DNA of 64,000 nucleotides from JAOPZW01 sp963851295 (GTDB lineage Bacteria > Actinomycetota > Thermoleophilia > Solirubrobacterales > Solirubrobacteraceae). The stretch spans positions 124,001 to 188,000 of the forward strand of contig CAWKOS010000006.1 of the NCBI GenBank assembly GCA_963851295.1, in the 5' to 3' direction. Shown one piece after another: positions 25,100 to 34,719 of the stretch (position 1 is its first letter; each line of letters begins with the position of its first letter). Made by a program: the position numbers and the translations under genes. The notes beneath the pieces are model-generated. The model did no database searches, was not told the DNA's origin, and saw nothing but the letters and a program-made list of their open reading frames with translations.

Positions 25100-25870
25100 T
25101 CAGCCCGCCTCGCCCACGCCGGGCGGCGAGAGCCGGCGGACCGTCGCCCACGCGAGCGCCGACCACAGGGCGAGCAGCACGAGGACCGCGGCGTCGCCGC
25201 CGGGCCAGTGCAGGCTCGCCTCGTCGGGCGCGAACCAGCCCAGCCCCTCGACCGCCCAGAAGGTCCCGAAGGTCGACAGCAGCAGTCCGACCGCGAACTT
25301 GATCGTGTTCTCGGGCACGCGCGCGAGCGGGCGATGGAGGGCGAACCCGGCGCCGAGCACGATCGCGCCGCCGAGCGCGGCGCCCGCGATCGCCAGCCAG
25401 ATCGAGTCGGCGTTGAGGCCGAAGGTGATGACGATGAAGACAATCTCCAGGCCCTCGAGGAAGACGCCCTTGAAGCTGACCACGAAGGCGAACCAGTCGA
25501 GGCCCAGGCGGCGCTCGTCGCCGGCCGCGCGTGCCGCGTTGACCTCGGCGCGGAAGGTCTCGTCCTCGTCGTGCAGGGCCTTGAGGCCCGACGCGCGCAG
25601 GATCGCCTTGCGCAGCCACTGCAGCCCGAAGATCAGCAGCAGCGTGCCGACGACGAGCTGCAGCAGCGCCTCGGGCAGCCACGACTGCAGCGCGTACCCG
25701 GCCAGCGTCGTGATGACCGCCAGGGCCACGAGGGCGGCGCCCACGCCCGCCCAGGTCGAGCGCCAGCCGCGCGTCGTGCCCATGGCGAGCACGATCGTCA
25801 GGGCCTCGACGAACTCGACGCCCGAGGCGAGCGTCGTCGCCAGCACCACGCCCACGGCGTCACCGGTCAC
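25100..25870 (-). CDS. COG4280-type integral membrane protein, possible ion transporter
   Basis: 256 residues, six to seven transmembrane helices. Two related acidic motifs sit in helices of each half: SGVEFVEALTIVLA and FLEGLEIVFIVITFG. The spacing of their Glu residues recalls the E-x-x-E motifs of iron permeases of the FTR1 kind, but overall the protein belongs to an uncharacterised family. The start is a GTG at 25870 with weak ribosome binding. It is divergent from the LacI gene, 83 bp away, and upstream of a 73-residue membrane protein. Confidence 0.7.
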   Translation of the reverse strand: MTGDAVGVVLATTLASGVEFVEALTIVLAMGTTRGWRSTWAGVGAALVALAVITTLAGYALQSWLPEALLQLVVGTLLLIFGLQWLRKAILRASGLKALHDEDETFRAEVNAARAAGDERRLGLDWFAFVVSFKGVFLEGLEIVFIVITFGLNADSIWLAIAGAALGGAIVLGAGFALHRPLARVPENTIKFAVGLLLSTFGTFWAVEGLGWFAPDEASLHWPGGDAAVLVLLALWSALAWATVRRLSPPGVGEAG

Positions 25871-25892
25871 GAGGAGAGATTAGGCGAGGGAC

Positions 25893-25952
25893 TTGACAAG
25901 CACCTCGCCGGTGTGTTTAGACTGCGGCCCGCAGTACCAAAAACGTTTTCGG
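25893..25952 (+). promoter_or_regulatory. lacI-family gene promoter with downstream LacI operator
   Basis: TTGACA at 25893-25898 and TAGACT at 25918-25923 form a plausible promoter with a slightly long 19-bp spacer. CAAAAACGTTTTCGG at 25938-25952 contains the exact palindrome AAAACGTTTT, the CG-centred core typical of LacI-family operators. It lies just after the expected transcription start and immediately before the ATG at 25954. A near-identical site precedes the transporter operon. Confidence 0.75.
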
Positions 25953-25953
25953 A

Positions 25954-27003
25954 ATGACCGACCAAAGAGTGACAATCCGCCAGCTTGCCCGCCTCAGCGG
26001 GGTGTCGATCGGCACCGTGTCCCGCGCGCTGAACGGCTACGCGGACGTCAACCCGGATACGCGCGAGCGCATCGTCCGCCTCGCCCAGGAGCTCGACTAC
26101 ACGCCCGCCGCGGCGGCTCGCAGCCTCGTCACGCAGCGCTCGCACCTCATCGGCGTCTTCCTCGAGACGGGCGAGGGCCATCCCGATCCGTTCGGCAACC
26201 CGTTCTTCTTCGAGGTCCTCGTCGGCCTCAAGGACGCCATCGGCCACGGGGGCTACGACCTGCTGCTGTTCGCCGCCGATCGTCCCGGTAACGGTTACGG
26301 CGACCACTCCTACCTCAAGCGCGCGCGCCACCACAACGTCGCCGGCGTCGTGCTCATGGACGTCGATCCGGAGGACGCCGAGGTCCGGCGGCTCGTGCGC
26401 TCCGACCTGCCGTGCGTCGGCGTCGACGTCGAGCTCGTCGGCACGGCCACCGAGTACGTGATCTCCGACAGTAAGTCTGGGATCGCCCGTGCGATGGGGC
26501 ATCTGCACGATCTCGGGCACCGCCGGATCGCCACCATCACGGGCCTGCTGGACACGCGACCGGGCGCCGACCGACTGCGCGCCTACCGCTCCGAGGTCCA
26601 GTCCCTCGGCCTCGCCTACCGCGACGAGTACGTCGCCTACGGAGACTTCTACGTCGACAGCGGTCATCGCGAGATGGCCAAGCTGCTCGCCCTCCCCGAG
26701 CCCCCGACCGCCGTGGTCGCGGCCTCGGACCTCATGGCCCTGGGCGCCATCCGCGCCATCAACGAGGCCGGGCGCAGCGTGCCCGACGACGTGTCCGTCG
26801 TCGGCTTCGACGACATCCAGCTTGCCGGCCACGTCCACCCGCCGCTCACCACGCTGCGGCAGGACAAGGCCGGCTTGGGGGCGGAAGCCGGACGCGCGCT
26901 CTTGGCGCTCATCGGCGGCGAGGGCGACGTGCCCGATGCCGTCACGTTGCCGGTCGAGCTCATCGTCCGCGGGTCAACCACAGCGCCCCCGTCAGGGGCC
27001 TAG
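25954..27003 (+). CDS. LacI-family sugar-responsive repressor
   Basis: 349 residues. The N-terminal helix-turn-helix and hinge are canonical (VTIRQLARLSGVSIGTVSRALNGY...LDYTPAAAARSL). A periplasmic-binding-like effector domain follows, with IGVFLETGEG, GVVLMDVDP, ATITGLLDTRPGADRL and the C-terminal VPDDVSVVGFDDIQLAGHVHPPLTTLRQ. It is upstream of, and same-strand with, a sugar ABC importer and beta-glucosidases, and matching operators precede both itself and the importer. The inducer is probably a beta-glucoside or its breakdown sugar (inference). Confidence 0.93.
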   Translation: MTDQRVTIRQLARLSGVSIGTVSRALNGYADVNPDTRERIVRLAQELDYTPAAAARSLVTQRSHLIGVFLETGEGHPDPFGNPFFFEVLVGLKDAIGHGGYDLLLFAADRPGNGYGDHSYLKRARHHNVAGVVLMDVDPEDAEVRRLVRSDLPCVGVDVELVGTATEYVISDSKSGIARAMGHLHDLGHRRIATITGLLDTRPGADRLRAYRSEVQSLGLAYRDEYVAYGDFYVDSGHREMAKLLALPEPPTAVVAASDLMALGAIRAINEAGRSVPDDVSVVGFDDIQLAGHVHPPLTTLRQDKAGLGAEAGRALLALIGGEGDVPDAVTLPVELIVRGSTTAPPSGA

Positions 27004-27049
27004 CAAGGGGGTGTGAGGGCACCGCGACGCAGTCGGGAGCGACCAGGTT

Positions 27050-27064
27050 CAAAATCGTTTTCGC
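27050..27064 (+). promoter_or_regulatory. LacI operator before the sugar ABC operon
   Basis: CAAAATCGTTTTCGC differs at only two of 15 positions from the site before the lacI-type gene itself. It ends 18 nt before the binding-protein ATG at 27083, with GGAGGAG between, so bound repressor would block transcription start or early elongation. Confidence 0.75.
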
Positions 27065-27082
27065 GCAGGAGGAGAGCCAATC

Positions 27083-28471
27083 ATGCGCAGGAAGCTCGCG
27101 ACGGCCTCGTGGTTGGTCGCGTTTGTGCTCGCCCTGGCCGTTGCGGCCTGCGGCGGCAGCAGCAGTGACAACAACACCAGCAGCTCGGCGGCGAAGCCGG
27201 CGGCCAATGCCGTCAAGAAGGGCACCACGATCACGTTCTGGATCATGCCCAACGGCCCGCAGCCGCAGCAGGACATGGAGAAGACCGTCAAGCCGTTCGA
27301 GGACCAGACCGGCGTGAAGGTCAACGTCGAGGTCGTCGGCTGGGACGTCCAGCTCGACCGCATCAAGAACGCGGCCGTCTCGGGCCAGGGCCCGGACGTG
27401 ACGCAGGCCGGCACGACGCAGGTCCCGTTCTTCGCGGCGCTCGGCGGCTTCGAGGACATCAACAACCGGATCAGCCAGATCGGCGGCAAGTCCGCCTACG
27501 CCCCCGGCGTGTGGCAGACGACCCAGCTCCAGGGCCAGGACGGCACCTTCGCCGTGCCGTGGTTCACGGAGGCGCGGGCGATCTACTACCGCAAGGACGT
27601 CCTCAAGAAGGCCGGCATCGATCCCGCCACGGCGTTCACCGACGTCAAGTCCTTCCAGCAGACGCTGCAGACCATCAAGGACAAGGTGCCGGAGATCGGC
27701 GGCAAGCCGATCTCGCCGTTCGGCATGCCGGGCAAGAAGGCGTTCGACCTCGTCCACCACGTGATGCCGTTCGTGTGGGACAACGGCGGCGCCGAGCTCA
27801 ACGACGACGCCTCGAAGTCGACGATCAACAGCACGCAGGCCGTGCAGGGCGTCGACTTCGTCGCCAACCTGGTCCAGAAGGGCCTGTTCGACAAGAGCAT
27901 GCTCGAGCGTGACGGCACGCAGGTCGAGAACCAGTTCAAGGGCGGCCGCCTGGCCGTCTGGATCGGCGGCCCGTGGGTCCTGTCCACGATCAGCCGTACC
28001 GATGACAAGAACTGGGTCCCGGCGGCGCGCGCGAACGTCGGCGTCGCCCCGATGCCCAGCGGCCCGGTCGGCAAGGCGTTCACCTTCGTCGGCGGCTCGA
28101 ACCTCATGATGCTCAAGGCCTCCCAGCACAAGAACGAGGCCTGGGCGCTCATGAAGTACCTGTCCGGCGACTCGGTGCAGAAGAGCTACGCCGACCTCCT
28201 GAGCTTCTTCCCGGCGCGTCTGGCGCCGCAGGAGCAGGTCGGCAACTCCGACGACAACCACAAGGCGTTCTACGCGGCCATCGAGCAGGGCCGCACTTAC
28301 GCGCCGATCGCCGAGTGGGGGCCGATCGAGAACGCCTACAAGGGTCGCTTCGGCAACATCCTCGACTCGGCGGCAGGGCAGGGCAAGAAGCCCTTCAGCC
28401 AGGGCGAGGTCCAGTCCGAGCTCAACGCGGCGGCCAAGGAGGCCGACGCGCTCCTCGCCCAGGGGAACTAG
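27083..28471 (+). CDS. ABC sugar transporter, solute-binding lipoprotein
   Basis: 462 residues: a lipoprotein signal with lipobox VAAC (Cys23), a Ser/Ala linker and a family-1 extracellular sugar-binding fold (TITFWIMPNG, ARAIYYRKDVLKKAGID, the GRLAVWIGGPW stretch and WALMKYLSGDSVQKSYAD). Family members bind oligosaccharides or glycerol phosphates; neighbouring GH1 beta-glucosidases point to beta-glucosides such as cellobiose. First gene of the operon, under the LacI operator, with a GGAGGAG ribosome binding site. Confidence 0.93.
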   Translation: MRRKLATASWLVAFVLALAVAACGGSSSDNNTSSSAAKPAANAVKKGTTITFWIMPNGPQPQQDMEKTVKPFEDQTGVKVNVEVVGWDVQLDRIKNAAVSGQGPDVTQAGTTQVPFFAALGGFEDINNRISQIGGKSAYAPGVWQTTQLQGQDGTFAVPWFTEARAIYYRKDVLKKAGIDPATAFTDVKSFQQTLQTIKDKVPEIGGKPISPFGMPGKKAFDLVHHVMPFVWDNGGAELNDDASKSTINSTQAVQGVDFVANLVQKGLFDKSMLERDGTQVENQFKGGRLAVWIGGPWVLSTISRTDDKNWVPAARANVGVAPMPSGPVGKAFTFVGGSNLMMLKASQHKNEAWALMKYLSGDSVQKSYADLLSFFPARLAPQEQVGNSDDNHKAFYAAIEQGRTYAPIAEWGPIENAYKGRFGNILDSAAGQGKKPFSQGEVQSELNAAAKEADALLAQGN

Positions 28472-28498
28472 GCGAGCACCAGATCCTCCTCCCGTCAA

Positions 28499-28526
28499 GG
28501 GGGCGCGGGCGTGAGCCCGCGCCCCC
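28499..28526 (+). terminator. Strong stem-loop between binding-protein and permease genes
   Basis: GGGGGCGCGGGC and GCCCGCGCCCCC form a perfect 12-bp stem with a GTGA loop in the 73-bp gap after the binding-protein gene. There is no T-tract. In comparable sugar operons such hairpins protect the binding-protein mRNA or cause partial termination, so that the binding protein is made in excess. Confidence 0.6.
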
Positions 28527-28544
28527 CGGGGAGAGCTGCCCACG

Positions 28545-29540
28545 ATGAGCACCACCCCTACCCTCCAGCCCGACGTGCGCGCCGACGTCACCCAGGTCAC
28601 CGCGCCGGCCGGGCCGCCGCCGAAGCGGGCACGCCGCCCGCGCCGCGACTGGCTGCCCTACTGGCTGATCGCGCCCGCGCTGGTCGTGATGGTGCTCATC
28701 CACGTGCTGCCGGCCATCGGCGGCGTCGTCCTCTCGCTCAAGAAGTTCAACCTCTTCACCTTCCGCGAGCTCTTCGGCGCCCCGTGGAACGGCCTCGAGA
28801 ACTACCGCTCGATCCTGCTCGACACCGACAACCCCCTGCACACGGGGTTCTGGGGCGCGGTCTCGAACACGGCGGTCTACACCTTCTGGACGGTCACGGG
28901 CACGCTCGTCGGCGGCCTCGCCGTCGCGCTGCTGCTCAACCGCAAGATGCGCGGCCAGCGCGTCGCCCGCACGCTGATGCTGGTGCCGTGGATCATCCCC
29001 AGCTACGTCGTCGCGGTGCTGTGGAGCTTCATGTGGCAGAGCGACGTGGGGATCATCAACAAGGTCCTCGTCGACTACACCCACATCCTCGGCCACCGGC
29101 CGATCTGGCTGCTCGGCCCCAACACGATGTGGGCGATCGTGATCCCCAGCATCTGGCGCGGCATGCCGCTGGCGATCCTCATCTTCCTCGCCGGGCTGCA
29201 GGCCCAGCCGCAGGAGGTCCACGAGGCGGCCGCCATCGACGGCGCCGGGCCGTGGCGGCGCTTCCGCTTCATCACCCTGCCGCTGCTGCGCCCGCTGATC
29301 GCCGTGCAGCTGCTCTTCGGGGTCATCTACGCGACCTATCAGTACGCGATCCCGACGGTCATGTTCGGCACCAACCCGGGGCCCGACGCCGACCTGATGA
29401 TGACCTTCATCGTCCGCCAGTCGTTCTCCAACAGCCTCTACGGCCTGGGCGCGGCGGCCTCGACCATGCTCATGCTCGCGATGCTCGTGTGGGTCGCGGT
29501 CTGGTACCGCGTCTTCCGGCGCGACCTGGAGGTGACATGA
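28545..29540 (+). CDS. ABC sugar transporter permease (MalF/UgpA type)
   Basis: 331 residues with an N-terminal cytoplasmic tail rich in Arg/Pro, six transmembrane helices and the ATPase-coupling EAA loop QEVHEAAAIDGAGPWRRFRFITLPLLRPLI. Also visible is the ARTLMLVPWIIPSYVVAVLWSFMWQ segment common to MalF-like permeases. Its stop overlaps the start of the second permease (ATGA). Partner of the downstream permease and of the binding protein. Confidence 0.94.
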   Translation: MSTTPTLQPDVRADVTQVTAPAGPPPKRARRPRRDWLPYWLIAPALVVMVLIHVLPAIGGVVLSLKKFNLFTFRELFGAPWNGLENYRSILLDTDNPLHTGFWGAVSNTAVYTFWTVTGTLVGGLAVALLLNRKMRGQRVARTLMLVPWIIPSYVVAVLWSFMWQSDVGIINKVLVDYTHILGHRPIWLLGPNTMWAIVIPSIWRGMPLAILIFLAGLQAQPQEVHEAAAIDGAGPWRRFRFITLPLLRPLIAVQLLFGVIYATYQYAIPTVMFGTNPGPDADLMMTFIVRQSFSNSLYGLGAAASTMLMLAMLVWVAVWYRVFRRDLEVT

Positions 29541-30400
29541 CCGCCATCGCGCTCTCGCCGCGTGCGCGCAAGCGCCTGATCAACCGCGGCCTCGACGTGC
29601 TCACGTGGCTCGTGCTGGCCCTCATGCTGGCGCCGGTCTTCTGGCTGGTGGCCTCGTCGCTGCAGAACGACGGCCAGCTCGCGCGCGGCAGCTACGACCT
29701 GCTGCACCCGACCTTCGCCGCCTTCAAGGACATGTGGAAGACGATCGACTTCGAGCGCTTCTTCATCAACAGCGCGATCATCTGCACGGTCGCCGCCCTG
29801 CTGGCCACCGCCTTCGCCAGCACCGCCGGCTACGCGCTCGCGCGCTTCCGCTTCCGCGGCGCCAAGCCCTTCGGCGTTGCCGTGATCGGGACGCAGCTCA
29901 TCCCGGGCTCGATGTTCCTGCTGCCGGTCTTCATCGGCTTTCTGTGGATCAAGAGGAACGTCGGGATCCAGCTCTACGACACCCGCATCGGGATGATCCT
30001 CGTCTACACGGCGTTCTTCACGCCGGTGGCGATCTACTTCATGCGCTCGTTCTTCCAGGGCGTCCCGCGCGACCTGGAGGAGGCGGCGCAGGTCGACGGC
30101 TGCACGCGGTTCAGCGCCTTCGTGCGCGTCGTCCTGCCGGCGGCCGCGCCGGGCCTCGTGGCGACCTTCGTCTACGCCTTCCTCTTCGCGTGGGACGAGC
30201 TGCTCTTCGTCGCCTCGCTGACCGAGCACAACGCCGAGACGCTGCCGCTCGGCATCCGCCTCTTCATCGGCAACTACAGCCAGTACTACGGGCAGCTCAT
30301 GGCCGCCGGCGTGGTCTCCACGCTCCCGGTGATCATCGCCTTCTTCGCCGCCCAGCGCTGGCTGGTGCGCGGCATCACCGCGGGGGCGGTCAAGGGATGA
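29537..30400 (+). CDS. ABC sugar transporter permease (MalG/UgpE type)
   Basis: 287 residues, six transmembrane helices: YALARFRFRGAKPFGVAVIGTQLIPGSMFLLP, and the EAA loop PRDLEEAAQVDGCTRFSAFVRVVLPAAAPGL. A GGAGGTGAC ribosome binding site sits inside the end of the preceding gene. The 3' end overlaps the beta-glucosidase ATG (ATGA). It forms the transmembrane channel with the upstream permease. Confidence 0.94.
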   Translation: MTAIALSPRARKRLINRGLDVLTWLVLALMLAPVFWLVASSLQNDGQLARGSYDLLHPTFAAFKDMWKTIDFERFFINSAIICTVAALLATAFASTAGYALARFRFRGAKPFGVAVIGTQLIPGSMFLLPVFIGFLWIKRNVGIQLYDTRIGMILVYTAFFTPVAIYFMRSFFQGVPRDLEEAAQVDGCTRFSAFVRVVLPAAAPGLVATFVYAFLFAWDELLFVASLTEHNAETLPLGIRLFIGNYSQYYGQLMAAGVVSTLPVIIAFFAAQRWLVRGITAGAVKG

Positions 30401-31796
30401 CGACGATCGAGCCACAGGCCCTCGAGCGCGACGGCGAGCCCGACGCGACCGGCTTCCCGCGGTCGGTGCGTCTGGGCGCGGCGACGGCGGCCTTCCAGAT
30501 CGAGGGGGCGGTGGGCGCGGACGGTCGCGGCGAGTCGATCTGGGATCGCTTCTGCGCGACGCCGGGTGCTGTCGCCAACGGCGACACCGGTGACCCGGCG
30601 TGCGATCACTATCGCCGCTGGGAGGCCGACCTGGACCTCATGGCGCAGCTGGGGTTGGAGAGCTATCGCTTCTCGATCGCGTGGCCGCGGGTGCAGCCGA
30701 CGGGGCGCGGGCCGGCCAACCGCGCCGGGCTGGCTTTCTATCGGCGGCTGACCGAGGGGTTGCTGGAGCGGGGGATCGAGCCGATCGCGACGCTCTATCA
30801 CTGGGACCTGCCGCAGGCGCTGCAGGACGCGGGCGGCTGGGGTGAGCGCGACACGGCGCTGCGCTTCGCCGAGTACGCGACGATCGTGGCCGCCGAGCTC
30901 GGCGACAGCGTGTCGCAGTGGATCACCCACAACGAGCCGTGGGTCGTGGCCTTCCTCGGTCACGCGTACGGGACCAAGGCGCCGGGGATCCGCCACTGGC
31001 CGACGGCGCTGCGCAGCTCGCACCACCTGCTGCTCTCCCATGGGCTGGCGCTGCAGGCGCTACGCGCGCAGCTCGGCGAGCTCGCCCAGGTGGGCATCGC
31101 GCTCAACCTGTACCCGTTTCATCCGGCGGGCGCGGGCGACGCCGACCGCGACGCCGCGCGGCGGATGGACGGCCACCTCAACCGCTGGTTCCTGGACCCG
31201 GTGCTGCGCGGGAGCTACCCCGACGACATGGTCGGGCTCTACGAGGGGCTCTACGGGCCGCCCGAGTCGGTCCGCGACGGCGACCTCGCCGTCATCCACG
31301 CGCCGATCGACTTCCTCGGGGTCAACTACTACAACCCGCAGCGCATCGCGGCGGCGCCGGGCGAGCTGCCGCTGCAGGCCGTGGAGGTCGACCCGCTGGG
31401 GCCCACCACCGCGATGGGCTGGGAGGTCAACCCGGACGGCCTGTATTCGGTCCTGACGCGCCTGCGCCGCGACTACTGTCCGCTGCCGGTCTACATCACC
31501 GAGAACGGCGCCTCCTTCGACGATCCGCCCGCGTCCAACGGCCACGTCGAGGACCCCGAGCGCACCGCCTACCTCCAGGGCCACCTCGCGGCCGTCGCGC
31601 GCGCCGTGGCCGACGGCGTCGACGTGCGCCGTTACTGCGTCTGGTCGCTCTTGGACAACTTCGAGTGGGAAGCGGGCTACGACAAGCGCTTCGGGATCGT
31701 CCACGTCGACTTCACCACCCAGGCCCGCGTCTTCAAGCGCTCCGCGCTGTGGTACCGGGACTTCATCGCGCGCGTGCGCGCAGGAGGCGAGAGCTG

Positions 31797-31797
<1 letters not shown>
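30397..31797 (+). CDS. GH1 beta-glucosidase, operon copy
   Basis: 466 residues with a complete GH1 TIM barrel: N-terminal LGAATAAFQIEGAV, acid/base Glu180 in THNEPW, the VNYYNP segment and nucleophile Glu369 in YITENG; WSLLDNFEW near the end binds the glucose. No signal peptide, so it acts on imported disaccharide in the cytoplasm. About 20 residues (TIEPQALERDGEPDATG) precede the usual GH1 start. It is embedded between permease and ATPase genes with overlaps on both sides, and a clear paralogue lies at 33158. Confidence 0.95.
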
Positions 31798-32966
<1,169 letters not shown>

Positions 32967-33002
32967 GTCTCTCCGTCGTCAACGCGGCGGACCTGCGGCG
33001 GT

Positions 33003-33031
33003 GCGCAGTGGGCGGACCCGGCCCACCGCGC
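33003..33031 (+). terminator. Stem-loop after the sugar ABC operon
   Basis: GCGC-A-GTGGGC pairs with GCCCAC-C-GCGC around a 7-base loop (one A-C mismatch), 36 bp beyond the ATPase stop. A second small hairpin, GGAGGG-CAGT-CCCTCC, lies at 33062-33077. Neither has a T-tract. Confidence 0.45.
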
Positions 33032-33157
33032 GCCGTCCGCGGGGTGTGTGGGTCGGGGTAAGGAGGGCAGTCCCTCCCACGGCTGCGCGGGTCGCCGTCG
33101 GCTCCGTTTTCGCTCCCAGGAGCCGCCGGCGGCCCGGCCGCCTATAGGTTGCGCGCC

Positions 33158-34489
33158 GTGCACCAGTTCCCACCGGGCTTTCGCTTCGGCGCCGCCACGG
33201 CCGCTTACCAGATCGAGGGTGCCGTCCACGACGACGGCCGCGGCGAGTCGATCTGGGACACCTTCTGCCGGATCCCGGGCGCGATCGACAACGGCGACAC
33301 CGGCGACGTCGCCTGCGATCACTACCACCGCTGGCGCGAGGACCTCGACCTCATGGCGGCGCTCGGCCTCGAGAGCTACCGCTTCTCGATCTCCTGGCCG
33401 CGCGTCCAGCCCGACGGCGCCGGCGCGCTGAACCCGGCGGGAGTGCACTTCTACCGGCGCCTCGTCGAGGGCCTGCTCGAGCGCGGCATCGAGCCGGTCG
33501 CGACGCTCTACCACTGGGACCTGCCGCAGGCGCTGCAGGACGCCGGCGGCTGGGCCAGCCGCGACACGGCGGAGCGCTTCGCCGCCTACGCCCAGCACAT
33601 GGCGCGCGAGCTCGGCGACCTCGTGACGACCTGGATCACCCACAACGAGCCGTGGGTCGTCACCTTCCCCGGCCACGCGCAGGGCCGCTTCGCGCCCGGG
33701 CTGCGCGACTGGCCCACCGCGCTCGCGGTCGCCCACCACCTGCTGCTCTCCCACGGCCTGGCGGTGCAGGCGCTGCCCGGGAACGTCGGCATCACGCTCA
33801 ACCTCTCGCCGGTGGCGCCCGCGGGACCGGGCGACGAGGAGGCCGCCCGCCTCTACGACGGCCACCTCAACCGCTGGTTCCTGGATCCGGTGCTGCGGGG
33901 CGCCTATCCGCAGGACGTGCTGGCCGTCTTCGAGCGGGCACTCGGCCCGATCGAGGCGATCCGCGCGGGCGACCTCGAGGTCATCTCCCGGCCGATCGAC
34001 TTCCTGGGCGTCAACTACTACTTCCCGTCGCGCGCACGCGTGGACGAGGACGCCGCCCCGCTGGGCGTGTCCTTCGTGCCCGGGCCCGAGCCGTGGACGG
34101 CGATGGGCTGGGAGGTCGAGCCCGAGGGGCTCCACGATCTGCTCGTGCGCCTGCACCGCGACTACGGCGTGCCGATCGCGATCACCGAGAACGGCGCCGC
34201 CTATGACGACCCGCCGGCCGTCGACGGGATGGTCGAGGACCCGGAGCGGGTGGCCTACCTGCGCGGCCACCTCGACGCCGTCGCGCGCGCCATCGGCGAC
34301 GGCGTCGACGTGCGCCGCTACTTCGCGTGGTCGCTGATGGACAACTTCGAGTGGAGCCGGGGCTACGCCAAGCGCTTCGGGATCGTCCACGTCGACTACG
34401 AGACCCTGAAACGAACGCTCAAGCGCAGCGGACAGTGGTATGGCGAGCTGATCGCGGCCACGCGTGACGCCCGCCGCCTGGGCACGTGA
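33158..34489 (+). CDS. GH1 beta-glucosidase, separate second copy
   Basis: 443 residues from a GTG at 33158 (a TTG at 33149 is less likely). It has the full GH1 set: FRFGAATAAYQIEGAV, acid/base Glu164 in THNEPW, nucleophile Glu343 in AITENG and WSLMDNFEW. It is visibly paralogous along its whole length to the operon enzyme, with differences in the aglycone-side loops. A TATAGG hexamer (33143-33148) is about 10 bp before the GTG, so the mRNA may be leaderless. CGTTTTCGC at 33105-33113 repeats half of the LacI operator. It probably hydrolyses a related substrate. Confidence 0.94.
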   Translation: MHQFPPGFRFGAATAAYQIEGAVHDDGRGESIWDTFCRIPGAIDNGDTGDVACDHYHRWREDLDLMAALGLESYRFSISWPRVQPDGAGALNPAGVHFYRRLVEGLLERGIEPVATLYHWDLPQALQDAGGWASRDTAERFAAYAQHMARELGDLVTTWITHNEPWVVTFPGHAQGRFAPGLRDWPTALAVAHHLLLSHGLAVQALPGNVGITLNLSPVAPAGPGDEEAARLYDGHLNRWFLDPVLRGAYPQDVLAVFERALGPIEAIRAGDLEVISRPIDFLGVNYYFPSRARVDEDAAPLGVSFVPGPEPWTAMGWEVEPEGLHDLLVRLHRDYGVPIAITENGAAYDDPPAVDGMVEDPERVAYLRGHLDAVARAIGDGVDVRRYFAWSLMDNFEWSRGYAKRFGIVHVDYETLKRTLKRSGQWYGELIAATRDARRLGT

Positions 34490-34654
34490 TTCAGAGGCTG
34501 CGCTAAGGCCGCCGAAAGGTTGCGCAAAGGTTTGTGCCTAACATGGCCTAACCGTCGAGTGCCGTGACCGTGCGCGGTCATCGGGGTAGCTCTAGGCGGA
34601 GCCACCGCACCTTCTCCCTCGCGGTGGCGTTTAGGGAGGGTGACCCGCAGGAGG

Positions 34655-34683
34655 TTGCGCAAGCAACCAATCCAGGGTACAAT
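34655..34683 (+). promoter_or_regulatory. Promoter of the sigma factor gene
   Basis: TTGCGC (34655-34660) and TACAAT (34678-34683) are separated by an ideal 17 bp. The -35 lies inside GTTGC-GCAA-GCAAC, an inverted repeat that invites regulation. The sequence GGTTGCGCAA also occurs at 34518-34527, 135 bp upstream. The promoter position excludes the longest reading frame start at 34564. Confidence 0.65.
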
Positions 34684-34719
34684 ACCTACCGTAGCAATCG
34701 GATTTGTAGATGGAGGATC

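Noticed and set aside
34564..34719. N-terminal extension of the sigma factor from 34564
   Set aside because: The promoter at 34655-34683 lies inside this stretch and the extension resembles no sigma region, so the start must be at 34720 or 34756.
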